DNA of 39,733 bases from an uncultured bacterium (GTDB lineage: Bacteria > Krumholzibacteriota > Krumholzibacteriia > LZORAL124-64-63): NCBI GenBank assembly GCA_937910695.1, contig CALEMW010000077.1, positions 1 through 39,733 on the forward strand, in the 5' to 3' direction. The translations under genes and the position numbers were made by a program. The notes beneath the pieces are model-generated. The model was not told the DNA's origin, ran no database searches, and saw nothing but the letters and a program-made list of their open reading frames with translations. Below are positions 1-8,521 of the stretch, one piece after another (within the stretch, counting starts at the first letter, position 1; every line of letters starts with the position of its first letter).

Positions 1-3000
1 CTTCATCGCGCGGCTTCGACGCAGCCCTGGCCGGATCAGTTCCCGGCATGGCGGCCAACACGGGCCGCAACGGCAGCTACGTGATCATCGCCGGGACCGA
101 CTATGCAGCCGCCATGGAGCCGCTGGTCGCCTGGAAGCGCGACAAGGGCTTCGAGGTCCATCTGGTCACCACCGCAGAAGCCGGTGTGACAGCCGCGGCT
201 ATTCAGGCCTGGCTGCGCGACGCCTACGCTGTCTGGGACACACCGCCCGAGTATGTGCTGCTGGTCGGCGACGTGGACGTGATTCCCGCCTGGTTCTTCA
301 GCGAAAACGTTACCGACATGCCCTACGCCCTGATGAACGAGGGCGATTGGCTGCCCGACCTGATGGTGGGCCGGTTCTCCGTGGCCAACGCGGATCAGGC
401 GGCGGCCCTTGTCGCCAAGAGCGTGGCCTATGAGAAAAGCCCCTACCGCGTCGACGAGGGCTGGTTCTCGCGTCAGCTCATGGTGGGCGGCAACTACGGT
501 TCCACCACGCCGACCCACACCGTGCACTGGGTGGGGGAGCAGCTCGAGACGGTCGGGTTCGAGGCGGCCGTCGAGGTCATGTCGCCGCCGTTCTGGAACG
601 GCGTTTTCCCCATCACTCAGGCTCTCGAGAACGGCGTGGGCATGTGCGTGTACCGGGGCTGGGCCTACGGGACCGAGGGGTGGGAACCCCCTCATTTCAC
701 CAACGCCGACATTCCGGGTGTCGACAACGGCGCCATGAACCCCGTGGTCATGAGCTTCGTGTGCCTGAACAACAACTTCGCCGACGCCAACCCCTGCTTC
801 GGCGAGGTCTTCACCAACCAGGGCACAGCGGCGGAACCCAAGGGCGCCGTGGCCTTCATCGGCAACGGCGAACACTGGAGCCACACGCGCTACAACGACG
901 CCATGGCCATCTCGTTCTTCGAGGCGTATCCCGATCCCTCGATCACAGACCTGGGCAGCATGATGCTGGCCGGCCGGCTGCGCTTCATGCAGTTCTTTCC
1001 CCACGAACTCGACGCCGCTACCTATGGAGAGGAGTCGGTGGAGTTCTACTTCCACATCTACAACCTGCTCGGCGACCCGGAACTGAACATGTGGAAGGGC
1101 GCGCCCCGCGACATGACCGTATCTCTCGAGGAATCGCTGCCAGGCTTCGCCCGACGGCTCGACGTGAGGGTCTTCGAGGAAGACGGCACGACGCCCCTGC
1201 CGGGCGCCCGCATCGGCGTGACGGCCGCCGGCGAGCTCGTCGCTTGTAACTATTCGGGGCTCGACGGCACAGCCGCCATCGATCTGGAAGCCTGGAACGG
1301 GACTGACGATCTCACGGTCACGGTCACCGGTGCCGGTCGTTTCGCTCTGGTTTCAACAGTCTCGACCGGCACAGCCGACAGCTATCTCCAGGTGAGCGGA
1401 TTGAACTGGACCGACCAAGGCGGGAACGGAGACGACGCCGTCAATCCCGGCGAGTTCCTGGTCCTTCATCCATCCCTGACCAACCTGGGCGGTTCGGCCG
1501 CTGGGACGACGACCCTCGATCTCACGGTCGCGGGCGCCGCAACGGTGTTCGACGGTCAGCTCGTGCTGGCCTCCCTGGACGCCGGTGCGACACACGACTT
1601 CACGGGCGACGATGCCTTGACGATCGCCGTGCCCCCCGCAACCGCCGACGGCACGCCGCTCCAGCTCCGCTTCGACGCCGCCCACGACGGCGACGTCGAT
1701 GGTTCTCTCCGCGACTGGATCGTGTCGGCCCCCATGCTGGGCGTGACGTCCGCCGTACCCGACGGGGACGGCCTGGCCGATCCGGGCGAGACGGTCTCCT
1801 ACAGCCTGACCCTGGCCAACGGCGGCTCCGCGGCGACCGTCGGTGGATCGCTGACCGTCACGTCGCTTTCGCCCGATGTCGGTGTGGTGACCTCCGGATC
1901 ATTGACCTTCGGCGCCCTGGCGTCCGGGGCAGAAACTGTGGCCGTCGGCTCGGTGCAGGTCGATCTTGCCGCTGCCGCACCTGTGGGCTCCGGTCTGATC
2001 CTCCGCCTCGCATCCCTCAGCGACGAAGGCTACGAGCAGGTCATCCTGCTTCCGCTGACTGTCGGCGCCGTCGACGCCGGCACTCCGGTAGGTCCCGACG
2101 CCTACGGTTACTGGGCCGTGGACAGCGCCGATCTGGACTACCCGGCCTTGGCACCCCAATACCGCTGGGTCGACATAGATCCTGCCCGTGGGGGCGAGGG
2201 CGTGCCGCTGACGTTCATTCTGGACAACGAGGTGAAGCTGATCGACCTGCCCTTCGCCTTCGCCTACTACGGCACGACCTACAACGGTCAGATCCGGATT
2301 TCCGAGAACGGGTGGATCAGTTTCGACACGTCCGACGAATACGAATTCTACAACTGGCCGTTGCCCGGTCCCCACGGCAACCATTCCGTGGTGGCCCCGT
2401 TCTGGGACAACTTCGACCCGACTCTCGAAGGTACCGGCGGCGTGTTCACGAATTACGATGACGATGCGGGCACGCTGACGGTGCAGTGGACGAACATGAT
2501 CCACTACCGACCCGATGTGACCGACGCCCAGACCTTCCAGCTCGTGCTGCGCGACCCCGCAGTTCATCCGACGGTGACGGGCGACGGCGAGATGCTCATC
2601 CTCTATCGTCAGGTTCTGAACACAGACACCGAGCGGCAGTACGCCACCGTCGGCTTCGAGGACCAGACCGAGTCCATGGGTCTGCAGCTCAGCTACGCCA
2701 ACGTCAACGAGGCGGGTATGGCTCCCATCGGTCCGGGACTCGCCGTGCTGATCACTACCGAGCAGCCGGTGCGCGTGCCCTACGCCCTGGCGGCTTTTAC
2801 CGCCGAACGGCTCGGCGGCGGGGTGAGCTTGAACTGGGACGTCGAGGATTCCCGGCCCGTTGTCGGCTGGCGCGTGGTGCGTCTCACGTCCTTGGGCGCC
2901 GAAACCCTGACCCAAACACTTCTGCCCGCGAATGTGCGAACGTTCGTCGATGCCGCGGCGCCTGATGATCCGGAATTGAGCTACCAGCTCGAAGCGGTGC

Positions 3001-3341
3001 ATCCCTATGGGCATCGCAACGTGGCGGGGCGGATATCGGCGGACGATGCCGTCGCCACACCTTCGCGCTTCTCGCTGCGGGCGGCCTGGCCCAACCCAGC
3101 CGTCAGCGCGGTGAACCTGGCCTTCTCGTTGCCTCGCACCGGAACGGTTCATCTGAGGATCTACGATGTGGCGGGCCGCCTCGTTCGGGTGCTTCACGAA
3201 GGGGAAGCTTCGAGCGGTGAAACCGTGCGCATTTGGGACGGACGTCGCGACGATGGCCGTTCGGCCGCCGCCGGCGTGTACTTCGCCCGTCTGCAGGGCG
3301 AACAACGCACGTTGACCCGCAAGGTCCTGCTGGTACGGTAG
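1..3341 (+). CDS. Secreted peptidase C25 (gingipain-like) family protein with FlgD-like tail, 5' truncated
   Basis: The frame is open back to base 3, so the gene begins outside the window; residues here are counted from the first ATG at 48. Residues about 10-350 look like a C25 caspase-like fold: a YVLLVGD strand, a PVVMSFVCLNNNF strand carrying Cys239, and a GAVAFIGNGEHW strand. The usual GHG histidine motif reads YRGW (202-205), so Trp occupies the expected catalytic His position, 34 residues before Cys239; activity is doubtful. Ig/CARDB-like beta domains follow (about 370-690), then a domain with RISENGWISFD and APFWDNFDP (about 745-790). From about 1010 comes a FlgD-Ig-like tail ending KVLLVR. 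Only 9 bp separate it from pgsB, so it is probably co-transcribed with the PGA genes. Family call good; enzymatic activity uncertain. Confidence 0.85.
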   Translation, partial: SSRGFDAALAGSVPGMAANTGRNGSYVIIAGTDYAAAMEPLVAWKRDKGFEVHLVTTAEAGVTAAAIQAWLRDAYAVWDTPPEYVLLVGDVDVIPAWFFSENVTDMPYALMNEGDWLPDLMVGRFSVANADQAAALVAKSVAYEKSPYRVDEGWFSRQLMVGGNYGSTTPTHTVHWVGEQLETVGFEAAVEVMSPPFWNGVFPITQALENGVGMCVYRGWAYGTEGWEPPHFTNADIPGVDNGAMNPVVMSFVCLNNNFADANPCFGEVFTNQGTAAEPKGAVAFIGNGEHWSHTRYNDAMAISFFEAYPDPSITDLGSMMLAGRLRFMQFFPHELDAATYGEESVEFYFHIYNLLGDPELNMWKGAPRDMTVSLEESLPGFARRLDVRVFEEDGTTPLPGARIGVTAAGELVACNYSGLDGTAAIDLEAWNGTDDLTVTVTGAGRFALVSTVSTGTADSYLQVSGLNWTDQGGNGDDAVNPGEFLVLHPSLTNLGGSAAGTTTLDLTVAGAATVFDGQLVLASLDAGATHDFTGDDALTIAVPPATADGTPLQLRFDAAHDGDVDGSLRDWIVSAPMLGVTSAVPDGDGLADPGETVSYSLTLANGGSAATVGGSLTVTSLSPDVGVVTSGSLTFGALASGAETVAVGSVQVDLAAAAPVGSGLILRLASLSDEGYEQVILLPLTVGAVDAGTPVGPDAYGYWAVDSADLDYPALAPQYRWVDIDPARGGEGVPLTFILDNEVKLIDLPFAFAYYGTTYNGQIRISENGWISFDTSDEYEFYNWPLPGPHGNHSVVAPFWDNFDPTLEGTGGVFTNYDDDAGTLTVQWTNMIHYRPDVTDAQTFQLVLRDPAVHPTVTGDGEMLILYRQVLNTDTERQYATVGFEDQTESMGLQLSYANVNEAGMAPIGPGLAVLITTEQPVRVPYALAAFTAERLGGGVSLNWDVEDSRPVVGWRVVRLTSLGAETLTQTLLPANVRTFVDAAAPDDPELSYQLEAVHPYGHRNVAGRISADDAVATPSRFSLRAAWPNPAVSAVNLAFSLPRTGTVHLRIYDVAGRLVRVLHEGEASSGETVRIWDGRRDDGRSAAAGVYFARLQGEQRTLTRKVLLVR

Positions 3342-3350
3342 GAGGCGTTC

Positions 3351-4511
3351 GTGAAGCTGATCCTGCTGTTGCTGTTCACCCTCACGGCCTGCGGGCTGTG
3401 GGAGATGATGCGCCACCGCCTGGTGCGGCGGCGCATCCCCGTGCGCGTGCACGTCAACGGCAGCCGCGGCAAGTCGTCGGTCACCCGCCTGATCGCGGCG
3501 GGGCTGCAGGGCGGGGGTCTGCGCGTCTGCGCCAAGACAACCGGTTCCGCGGCCCGTTTTCTCCATGTCGACGGCAGCGAGACGCCTATCCGGCGCCTAG
3601 GTCCCCCCAACATCCGCGAACAGCTGCGCGTGTTCCGCCAGGCGGCGTCGGAGGGCTGCGAAGCCCTGGTGCTTGAGTGCATGGCGGTGCGTCCCGATCT
3701 GCAGAAGGTGTGCGAGCACGACATCGTGCGCGCCACCCACGGCGTGATCACCAACGTGCGGCCCGATCATCTCGAGGTCATGGGTCCTCATCTGGACGAT
3801 GTAGCCGAGAGTCTGGCGGGCACGGTTCCCCGCGGGGCTCGGCTCTTTCACGCCGAGGATCGTTTCGTCGACTTCCTGGCCGGCAAGGCGCGGCGCCGCG
3901 GATCGACCAGCGCCATGACCGATCCGCTTTCAGTGCTGGACGAAGAACTGGCCGGCTTCCGCTATGTGGAATTCGCCGACAACGTGTCCCTGGCTCTGGA
4001 TGTTTGCCGGTCCGTGGGCGTGGACCGTGCCGACGCCTTGCGCGGCATGTGGGACGTGACCCCCGACGTGGGAGCCCTCACGCGCACGCACCTGCCCATC
4101 GCAGGCAAGGACCTGACCTTCGTCAACGCCTTCGCGGCCAACGATCCCGAGAGCACCTTGGCGGTGTGGCGGCGGCTGGGCCTGGCGGAATGTCCGGCCG
4201 AGGCCGTGGTGCTGTTCAACAACCGCTCGGACCGTCTGCGACGCGCCCGCGATCTGGCGCCGATGTTCGGCAAGGGCATCGAGGCCGTTCGCATCGTGGT
4301 GTGCGGACAGGCCACGGGCCAGTTCATCGATCTGCTCAAGGGCCGCGTTCCGCCCGGTACGGTGGTCGATGCCGGCGGCCGTTCGGCGGCCCAGCTCCTC
4401 GACGTGCTCGAGGCCGTCTGCCCTAGTCGCGCAATGGTGGTGGGTGTGGGCAACATCGGCGGCGTGGGGCTGGAGCTCGTGGACCTGCTTGAAAAAGGGG
4501 GGGGCGCGTGA
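3351..4511 (+). CDS. pgsB: Poly-gamma-glutamate synthase PgsB/CapB
   Basis: Amide ligase of the Mur-ligase-like PgsB/CapB family (386 aa, usual length), which activates glutamate with ATP to build poly-gamma-glutamate at the inner membrane with PgsC. Visible features are an N-terminal hydrophobic anchor (residues 2-18), a P-loop in HVNGSRGKSS (GSRGKS at 37-42), and the Mur-like NVRPDHLEVMG motif from Asn135. The start is GTG, 5 bp after a GGAGG that overlaps the upstream stop codon. The stop overlaps the GTG of pgsC (GTGA, 4508-4511), implying translational coupling. Substrate is inferred from family and neighbours; a different gamma-linked acidic polymer cannot be excluded. Confidence 0.93.
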   Translation: MKLILLLLFTLTACGLWEMMRHRLVRRRIPVRVHVNGSRGKSSVTRLIAAGLQGGGLRVCAKTTGSAARFLHVDGSETPIRRLGPPNIREQLRVFRQAASEGCEALVLECMAVRPDLQKVCEHDIVRATHGVITNVRPDHLEVMGPHLDDVAESLAGTVPRGARLFHAEDRFVDFLAGKARRRGSTSAMTDPLSVLDEELAGFRYVEFADNVSLALDVCRSVGVDRADALRGMWDVTPDVGALTRTHLPIAGKDLTFVNAFAANDPESTLAVWRRLGLAECPAEAVVLFNNRSDRLRRARDLAPMFGKGIEAVRIVVCGQATGQFIDLLKGRVPPGTVVDAGGRSAAQLLDVLEAVCPSRAMVVGVGNIGGVGLELVDLLEKGGGA

Positions 4512-4981
4512 TCTATCAGGCCATCGGGCTGGGACTGGTCATCAGTCTCGTCTTCACAGAGCTGCTCGGCCTTGCGGCCGGCGGCCTGATCGTGCCGGGG
4601 TATATCGCCCTCTATCTCGACCAGCCGCTCCGCATCTTGGGGACTGTACTCGCGGCTCTGGCCACATTCGGTGCTGTGCGTCTGCTGGGGCGCTTCGTGC
4701 TGCTGTACGGCCGCCGGACCATGGTGTTCTGCGTGCTGATGGGTTTCGTCGCCGGTTACCTGACCCGCTATGCCCTGGTGTTCAATAGCGTTCTCGATAC
4801 GGGGTTCGACGCCTCGCTGATCCAGTCCATCGGCTACATCATACCCGGTCTGATCGCCTACTGGATGTATCGCCAGGGTGTGCTGCAGACGTTGAGTACG
4901 ATGATCATGGCTTCGTTTCTGGTCCGTCTGGCTCTGGTGCTGGCTCACGGGGGGAGGCTGATCGATGTCGCGGTCGGTTAG
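4508..4981 (+). CDS. pgsC: Poly-gamma-glutamate biosynthesis protein PgsC/CapC
   Basis: A 157-residue, almost wholly hydrophobic protein with about five membrane helices, matching PgsC/CapC in size and character. The family signature is visible near the N-terminus: FTELLGLAAGGLIVPGYIAL (residues 18-37), followed by a positively charged RLLGRFVLLYGRR loop. PgsC forms the membrane part of the PGA synthase with PgsB. It starts with GTG inside the pgsB stop and overlaps pgsW by 17 bp, so the three genes must be co-translated from one message. Confidence 0.92.
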   Translation: MIYQAIGLGLVISLVFTELLGLAAGGLIVPGYIALYLDQPLRILGTVLAALATFGAVRLLGRFVLLYGRRTMVFCVLMGFVAGYLTRYALVFNSVLDTGFDASLIQSIGYIIPGLIAYWMYRQGVLQTLSTMIMASFLVRLALVLAHGGRLIDVAVG

Positions 4982-6089
4982 ATCCAAAACCGTGATCCTG
5001 GTCGGCCTCGCCCTGCTGGCGGTGGGCCTGCAGGCCTTGCTGGAAGCAACGCGCGCCCCTCAGAGGCAGCGCGATTACGAGTTGAAGCTCACGGCCGCGA
5101 CGATCGCCTACGAATCCATGACGGCCTTGCGCCGTTTCCGCAACATGGAGGGCGCCGAACTGGACCTGGTCAACGATCCGGCGGGCACGGGCCTGGTCGG
5201 CCCCGAGTTCAGCCCCGTGACCAACGCCCGCGGTGATCTCGACGCCAAGCTCACGAGCCTCAATCCCAACTTCGCGGCGGTCATGGTGGAGATGTTCCGC
5301 AACGCCGGACTGAAGCCGGGCGACCCTGTGGCCGTGGCTCTTTCGGGATCGTTCCCGGGCCTGAACGTATGCATGTTGGCGGCTCTCGAGACCATGGAGT
5401 TGGCGCCGGTCATTGTGACCTCGGTGGGCGCGTCGATGTGGGGCGCCAACGATCCCGGGTTCACCTGGCTGGACATGGAGCACGTCCTGCTCGAGGAGCG
5501 CCTGCTCCATGTACGCTCCCAGGCGGCCACCCTCGGCGGCGGCGACGACATGGGCCGAGGGCTGAGTCCCGACGGGCGCCGCCTGCTGCACAAGGCCATC
5601 GAGCGCAACGAGGTGCCCCTGCTGCCCTCGGACAATATCGACGACGCCATCGTCCGGCGCATGGCCTTCTACGAGGAGGCCATGCGCGGACGGCCCTACA
5701 GATGCTATGTCAACGTCGGCGGCGGCGTGGCCAGCCTCGGCAGCAACCGCGGCAGGCTGCTTGTGACGCGTGGGCTGTCCATGAGCCTGACGGCCGAGAA
5801 CTGGCCACGCAAGGGGACTCTCGCATTGATGGCCGACCGCGGCGTGCCCATCGTGCACTTCCTCGAGATCGAGGGCCTGGCCCGGGACTACGGGCTGCCC
5901 CTCGCGCCCGACTACCTGCCGGAACCCGGTGAAGGCGACATCTTCGTGCGCGACAGCTACCGCCTCGACCTCGTCGCGCTGATCTTCGTGCTCTACGCCG
6001 GACTGTGCATTGCGGTCCTGGCGCCTCAGGTCAAAGACGAACTCGTGAACGTCTGGCGCATCCGCCGCAGAAGGGGAGACGTGTCATGA
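4965..6089 (+). CDS. pgsW: Poly-gamma-glutamate system protein PgsW
   Basis: Matches the 'poly-gamma-glutamate system protein' family (PgsW), known from pgsB/pgsC loci but without an established biochemical role. The 374 residues have an N-terminal membrane segment (about 9-27), a large soluble domain, and a second membrane segment (about 335-354) followed by a basic tail with RIRRRR. Conserved-looking stretches include the ALSGSFPGLN segment (about 125-134), which resembles a substrate- or phosphate-binding loop, and NVGGGVASLG (about 249-258). The ATG lies inside pgsC; the stop overlaps the next ATG (ATGA, 6086-6089). Recognised by sequence feel and position; function not inferred further. 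Confidence 0.85.
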   Translation: MSRSVRSKTVILVGLALLAVGLQALLEATRAPQRQRDYELKLTAATIAYESMTALRRFRNMEGAELDLVNDPAGTGLVGPEFSPVTNARGDLDAKLTSLNPNFAAVMVEMFRNAGLKPGDPVAVALSGSFPGLNVCMLAALETMELAPVIVTSVGASMWGANDPGFTWLDMEHVLLEERLLHVRSQAATLGGGDDMGRGLSPDGRRLLHKAIERNEVPLLPSDNIDDAIVRRMAFYEEAMRGRPYRCYVNVGGGVASLGSNRGRLLVTRGLSMSLTAENWPRKGTLALMADRGVPIVHFLEIEGLARDYGLPLAPDYLPEPGEGDIFVRDSYRLDLVALIFVLYAGLCIAVLAPQVKDELVNVWRIRRRRGDVS

Positions 6090-6985
6090 AGAACATGCTC
6101 GTCCTGGTCCTGATCGTTTTGATGATCACTGTCGTCATCGCCTCTGCAGCAGAGACGACATGGCGCCTCGTCACGCCGCAGAGGGATCTTGGCGACGCCT
6201 GCCTGCATATAGGGGGCGAGTCGGTGGGGTATCACCGTTTGGACGCCTCTGATCCTGTCGTGCTGAGGGTCAAGGGGCCGCGTCGGGTCAAGATCGTCAC
6301 GCGTTACCTGTTTGCTCCCGGCGAAGGCTCCCAGCCGGCCTATACCGTGACGGCGGCCATCGACGGCAGGCTCGCGGCCGTCCGCCCCATCGACACCAAA
6401 GCCCACCGCGACATCGTCCCCTGCAGCGGCGAGGGCCGCGTCGGGGTGTTGAAGCGCTCCTATGTGACGGTGCCGTCGGGCTGGCACGATGTCATGGTCA
6501 CAGCCGATGCCCCCGGCAGCGGCGCCGTGGCGGCCCGTTTCCTGCGCGAAGTGCGCAAGAAGCCGACCCGCTGGGTGTCGTACTCGCCGGAGCGTTATCG
6601 CGCCGTGAACCATCTGCAGTTCGACAGCGGCAGCCGCACGGCGTACTACCTCTTCGATGCGGCGACGCCCCTCGTGGCCCAGGTCAAGGGCCCGACGACC
6701 CTCAAGATCTGGACCCGTCTCGATTTCGATCACACCATGAGCGGCGTGCAGCCCTACGCCATCGAGGTTCGTCTCGACGGCGAAGCTTGGCGCACCTACC
6801 AGTACGACGCCGACAGACTCGATTCGGCGCGCTGGGTCGAGCGCGACGACGTGCTGCCTGGTGAACGCAAGACAATGACGCTGAAGATTCCCCGTGGTCC
6901 CCACCGCATCGAACTGCGCTGTCTGAGGCCGGCGGAGTGCGGCATGGCGGCCAGTGTCCGCATTCCCGAGCGGGATATTCGCTAG
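6086..6985 (+). CDS. Secreted protein of two tandem copies of an unrecognised beta-rich domain
   Basis: I do not recognise a named family. The ATG at 6086 is chosen because it overlaps the pgsW stop and gives a clean signal peptide (hydrophobic residues 3-19, AxA-type end near 22). The mature 299-residue protein is an internal duplication: units about 24-157 and 161-294. Shared landmarks are W26/W163, Y49-x3-DA-x2-P against Y187-x3-DA-x2-P, VKGP at 62-65 and 200-203, KI-x-TR just after, QP-Y/A in the middle, and a late [VI]P-x-G-x-H segment. It is probably periplasmic or on the surface and part of the PGA operon. A similar domain seems to start the next protein. The duplication is directly visible; role unknown. 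Confidence 0.8.
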   Translation: MKNMLVLVLIVLMITVVIASAAETTWRLVTPQRDLGDACLHIGGESVGYHRLDASDPVVLRVKGPRRVKIVTRYLFAPGEGSQPAYTVTAAIDGRLAAVRPIDTKAHRDIVPCSGEGRVGVLKRSYVTVPSGWHDVMVTADAPGSGAVAARFLREVRKKPTRWVSYSPERYRAVNHLQFDSGSRTAYYLFDAATPLVAQVKGPTTLKIWTRLDFDHTMSGVQPYAIEVRLDGEAWRTYQYDADRLDSARWVERDDVLPGERKTMTLKIPRGPHRIELRCLRPAECGMAASVRIPERDIR

Positions 6986-6992
6986 GAGGACG

Positions 6993-8513
6993 ATGAGACT
7001 GGACGGACGAAGCATCGTGCTTGGACTGCTGCTCTTCGCCGCGGCTGCAACTGCGGAGGCGGTGACGCCGCTGTTGCCCGAGCAGGGGGGCGTCGTCGTG
7101 CCTGTCGGTTCGGGTTCCGACATGAAGGACTATCTGCTGATCGGCGTGGAAGGCGTAGAGTTCCACCTGTCGGGTCCCGGCGATCTGGCGGGCTGGGCCC
7201 GAGGCCATTTCGATGAAGACGAGGACGGCGCCAAGGCCCGCCGCCTGATCTTCGCCGGCGTTCCCGGCATCGCGGGGGCGGATACCTTCGAATTCAAACC
7301 ATCAAGTTCATCGGAATACGGCGACGATAAGGCTGGACGTCCGAGCGGCGGCCGCAAGGTGTCGCCGCGGCGGCTGCCGGCCGGCTCCTACACGCTGAGG
7401 CTGAAGGCTCCCGACGGGCCGGTGATGGTGCGTCTGGACTGGGAGCCGGAATTCATCGAGGGAGGAATCCAGCCCGCGGGCGCGGCGGCGAAGCCGCATG
7501 AGAAATCTCCCTGGAAGACCAGCGCTACGGTCGGCCTCGAGACGATTTACGACGACAACTTCCTGCGCTACTCCGACGACTACCTCGACCAGTTCTACTC
7601 GGGCGCTTATCCCTACAAGTTCCAGATCGAACGCAAGGATTCACACATCCTGGCGCCGAGCATCTCCGTCTACGCACAACGGAAGTTCTGGGACACCGGC
7701 AACACGCGCTTCAGCTTCAAGTTCAAGACCTGGCAATACGTCCAGGGCAGCATCAAGTCGAACATGTCCTTCGACTATTCTGTGCGGCAGTTCTTCTCCG
7801 GCGGCAAGAGCCTGGAGTTCGGCTACGCCTATGCGCCCGAGCAGTACATCCGCGAACTTTCCGATCGTTCGCCCCTGGTGCCGCCGAGCGATCCGCTGGT
7901 GTGGGAGGAGTTCCGCTACACGCGCAACGTCTTCGATCTGACCTGGCGGCAACCCCTGCACAAGGACCTGGACCTGAGGCTGGCCGGCACGCGTTCGCTG
8001 CGCTACTACAACCAGCCCTTCATGGAGAACGACATCAAGGACCTTGGCCTGCGCGCCACCCTCGTCTGGGACGCCCACCGGGACTGGCGCCTGACCTTCG
8101 ACTACGGCTACACCGACGCCCCGGCCCGCGGCGCCGACGAAGTGGGCGAGACCATCGAGAACAGCAACGACTCGGACCCGTCGTTCAACCGCGACCTCTA
8201 CCAAGTCGATGCGACCTGGAGCCCCCGCTGGGCTGAGCCGTTCTTCGAGAAGGTGGGCCTGCGCGGCCAGTACCAGGTCTACTGGTTCACCTCGGCCAAG
8301 GAACTCCTCGACGACCCCTACCACGTGGGGCGCATCGACCGCATGAAGATGATCCAGCTCACCTTCGACCGCACGCTTCCCGGCGACGTCGACATGGAGA
8401 TCGGCGTGCGGTACACGGTCCGTACGGTGGAGTCGCCCTGGGAGGGCGACATCGCCGAGGACAAGGATTTCAATCAGCGCCGGTATTGGATCGGCCTCAC
8501 TTACAAGCTGTAG
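6993..8513 (+). CDS. Outer-membrane beta-barrel candidate with N-terminal sandwich domain, PGA operon
   Basis: The ATG at 6993 follows AGGAGGA (6984-6990) and gives a signal peptide ending near AEA (residues 21-23) in a 506-residue protein. Residues about 25-153 resemble one unit of the preceding duplicated protein: SGP-x2-L-x2-W-x-R-x2-FD here matches KGP-x2-L-x2-W-x-R-x2-FD there with identical spacing, and LPAGSYTLRL parallels its late P-x-G-x-H strand. From about 175 the sequence alternates aromatic/hydrophobic and polar residues in many long strands separated by acidic, Asn-rich loops, ending WIGLTYKL, as outer-membrane barrels do. No named family recognised. Inference: with the preceding protein, it could move or anchor the polymer across the outer membrane. 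Confidence 0.75.
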   Translation: MRLDGRSIVLGLLLFAAAATAEAVTPLLPEQGGVVVPVGSGSDMKDYLLIGVEGVEFHLSGPGDLAGWARGHFDEDEDGAKARRLIFAGVPGIAGADTFEFKPSSSSEYGDDKAGRPSGGRKVSPRRLPAGSYTLRLKAPDGPVMVRLDWEPEFIEGGIQPAGAAAKPHEKSPWKTSATVGLETIYDDNFLRYSDDYLDQFYSGAYPYKFQIERKDSHILAPSISVYAQRKFWDTGNTRFSFKFKTWQYVQGSIKSNMSFDYSVRQFFSGGKSLEFGYAYAPEQYIRELSDRSPLVPPSDPLVWEEFRYTRNVFDLTWRQPLHKDLDLRLAGTRSLRYYNQPFMENDIKDLGLRATLVWDAHRDWRLTFDYGYTDAPARGADEVGETIENSNDSDPSFNRDLYQVDATWSPRWAEPFFEKVGLRGQYQVYWFTSAKELLDDPYHVGRIDRMKMIQLTFDRTLPGDVDMEIGVRYTVRTVESPWEGDIAEDKDFNQRRYWIGLTYKL

Positions 8514-8521
8514 GAGCACGC

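Noticed and set aside
1899..3566. A 555-codon minus-strand frame across the C25 gene end and pgsB
   Set aside because: Low-complexity Arg/His/Gly/Gln translation with no motif, opposite well-supported genes.
6005..6085. Earlier start for the duplicated secreted protein
   Set aside because: The extra residues are the pgsW C-terminus in another frame and would bury the signal peptide; ATG 6086 overlaps the pgsW stop.
8486..8521. Earlier start for the propeller/SUMF1 lipoprotein
   Set aside because: It would place codons inside the barrel gene and push the lipobox away from the N-terminus; the ATG at 8522 with nearby GGAG fits better.
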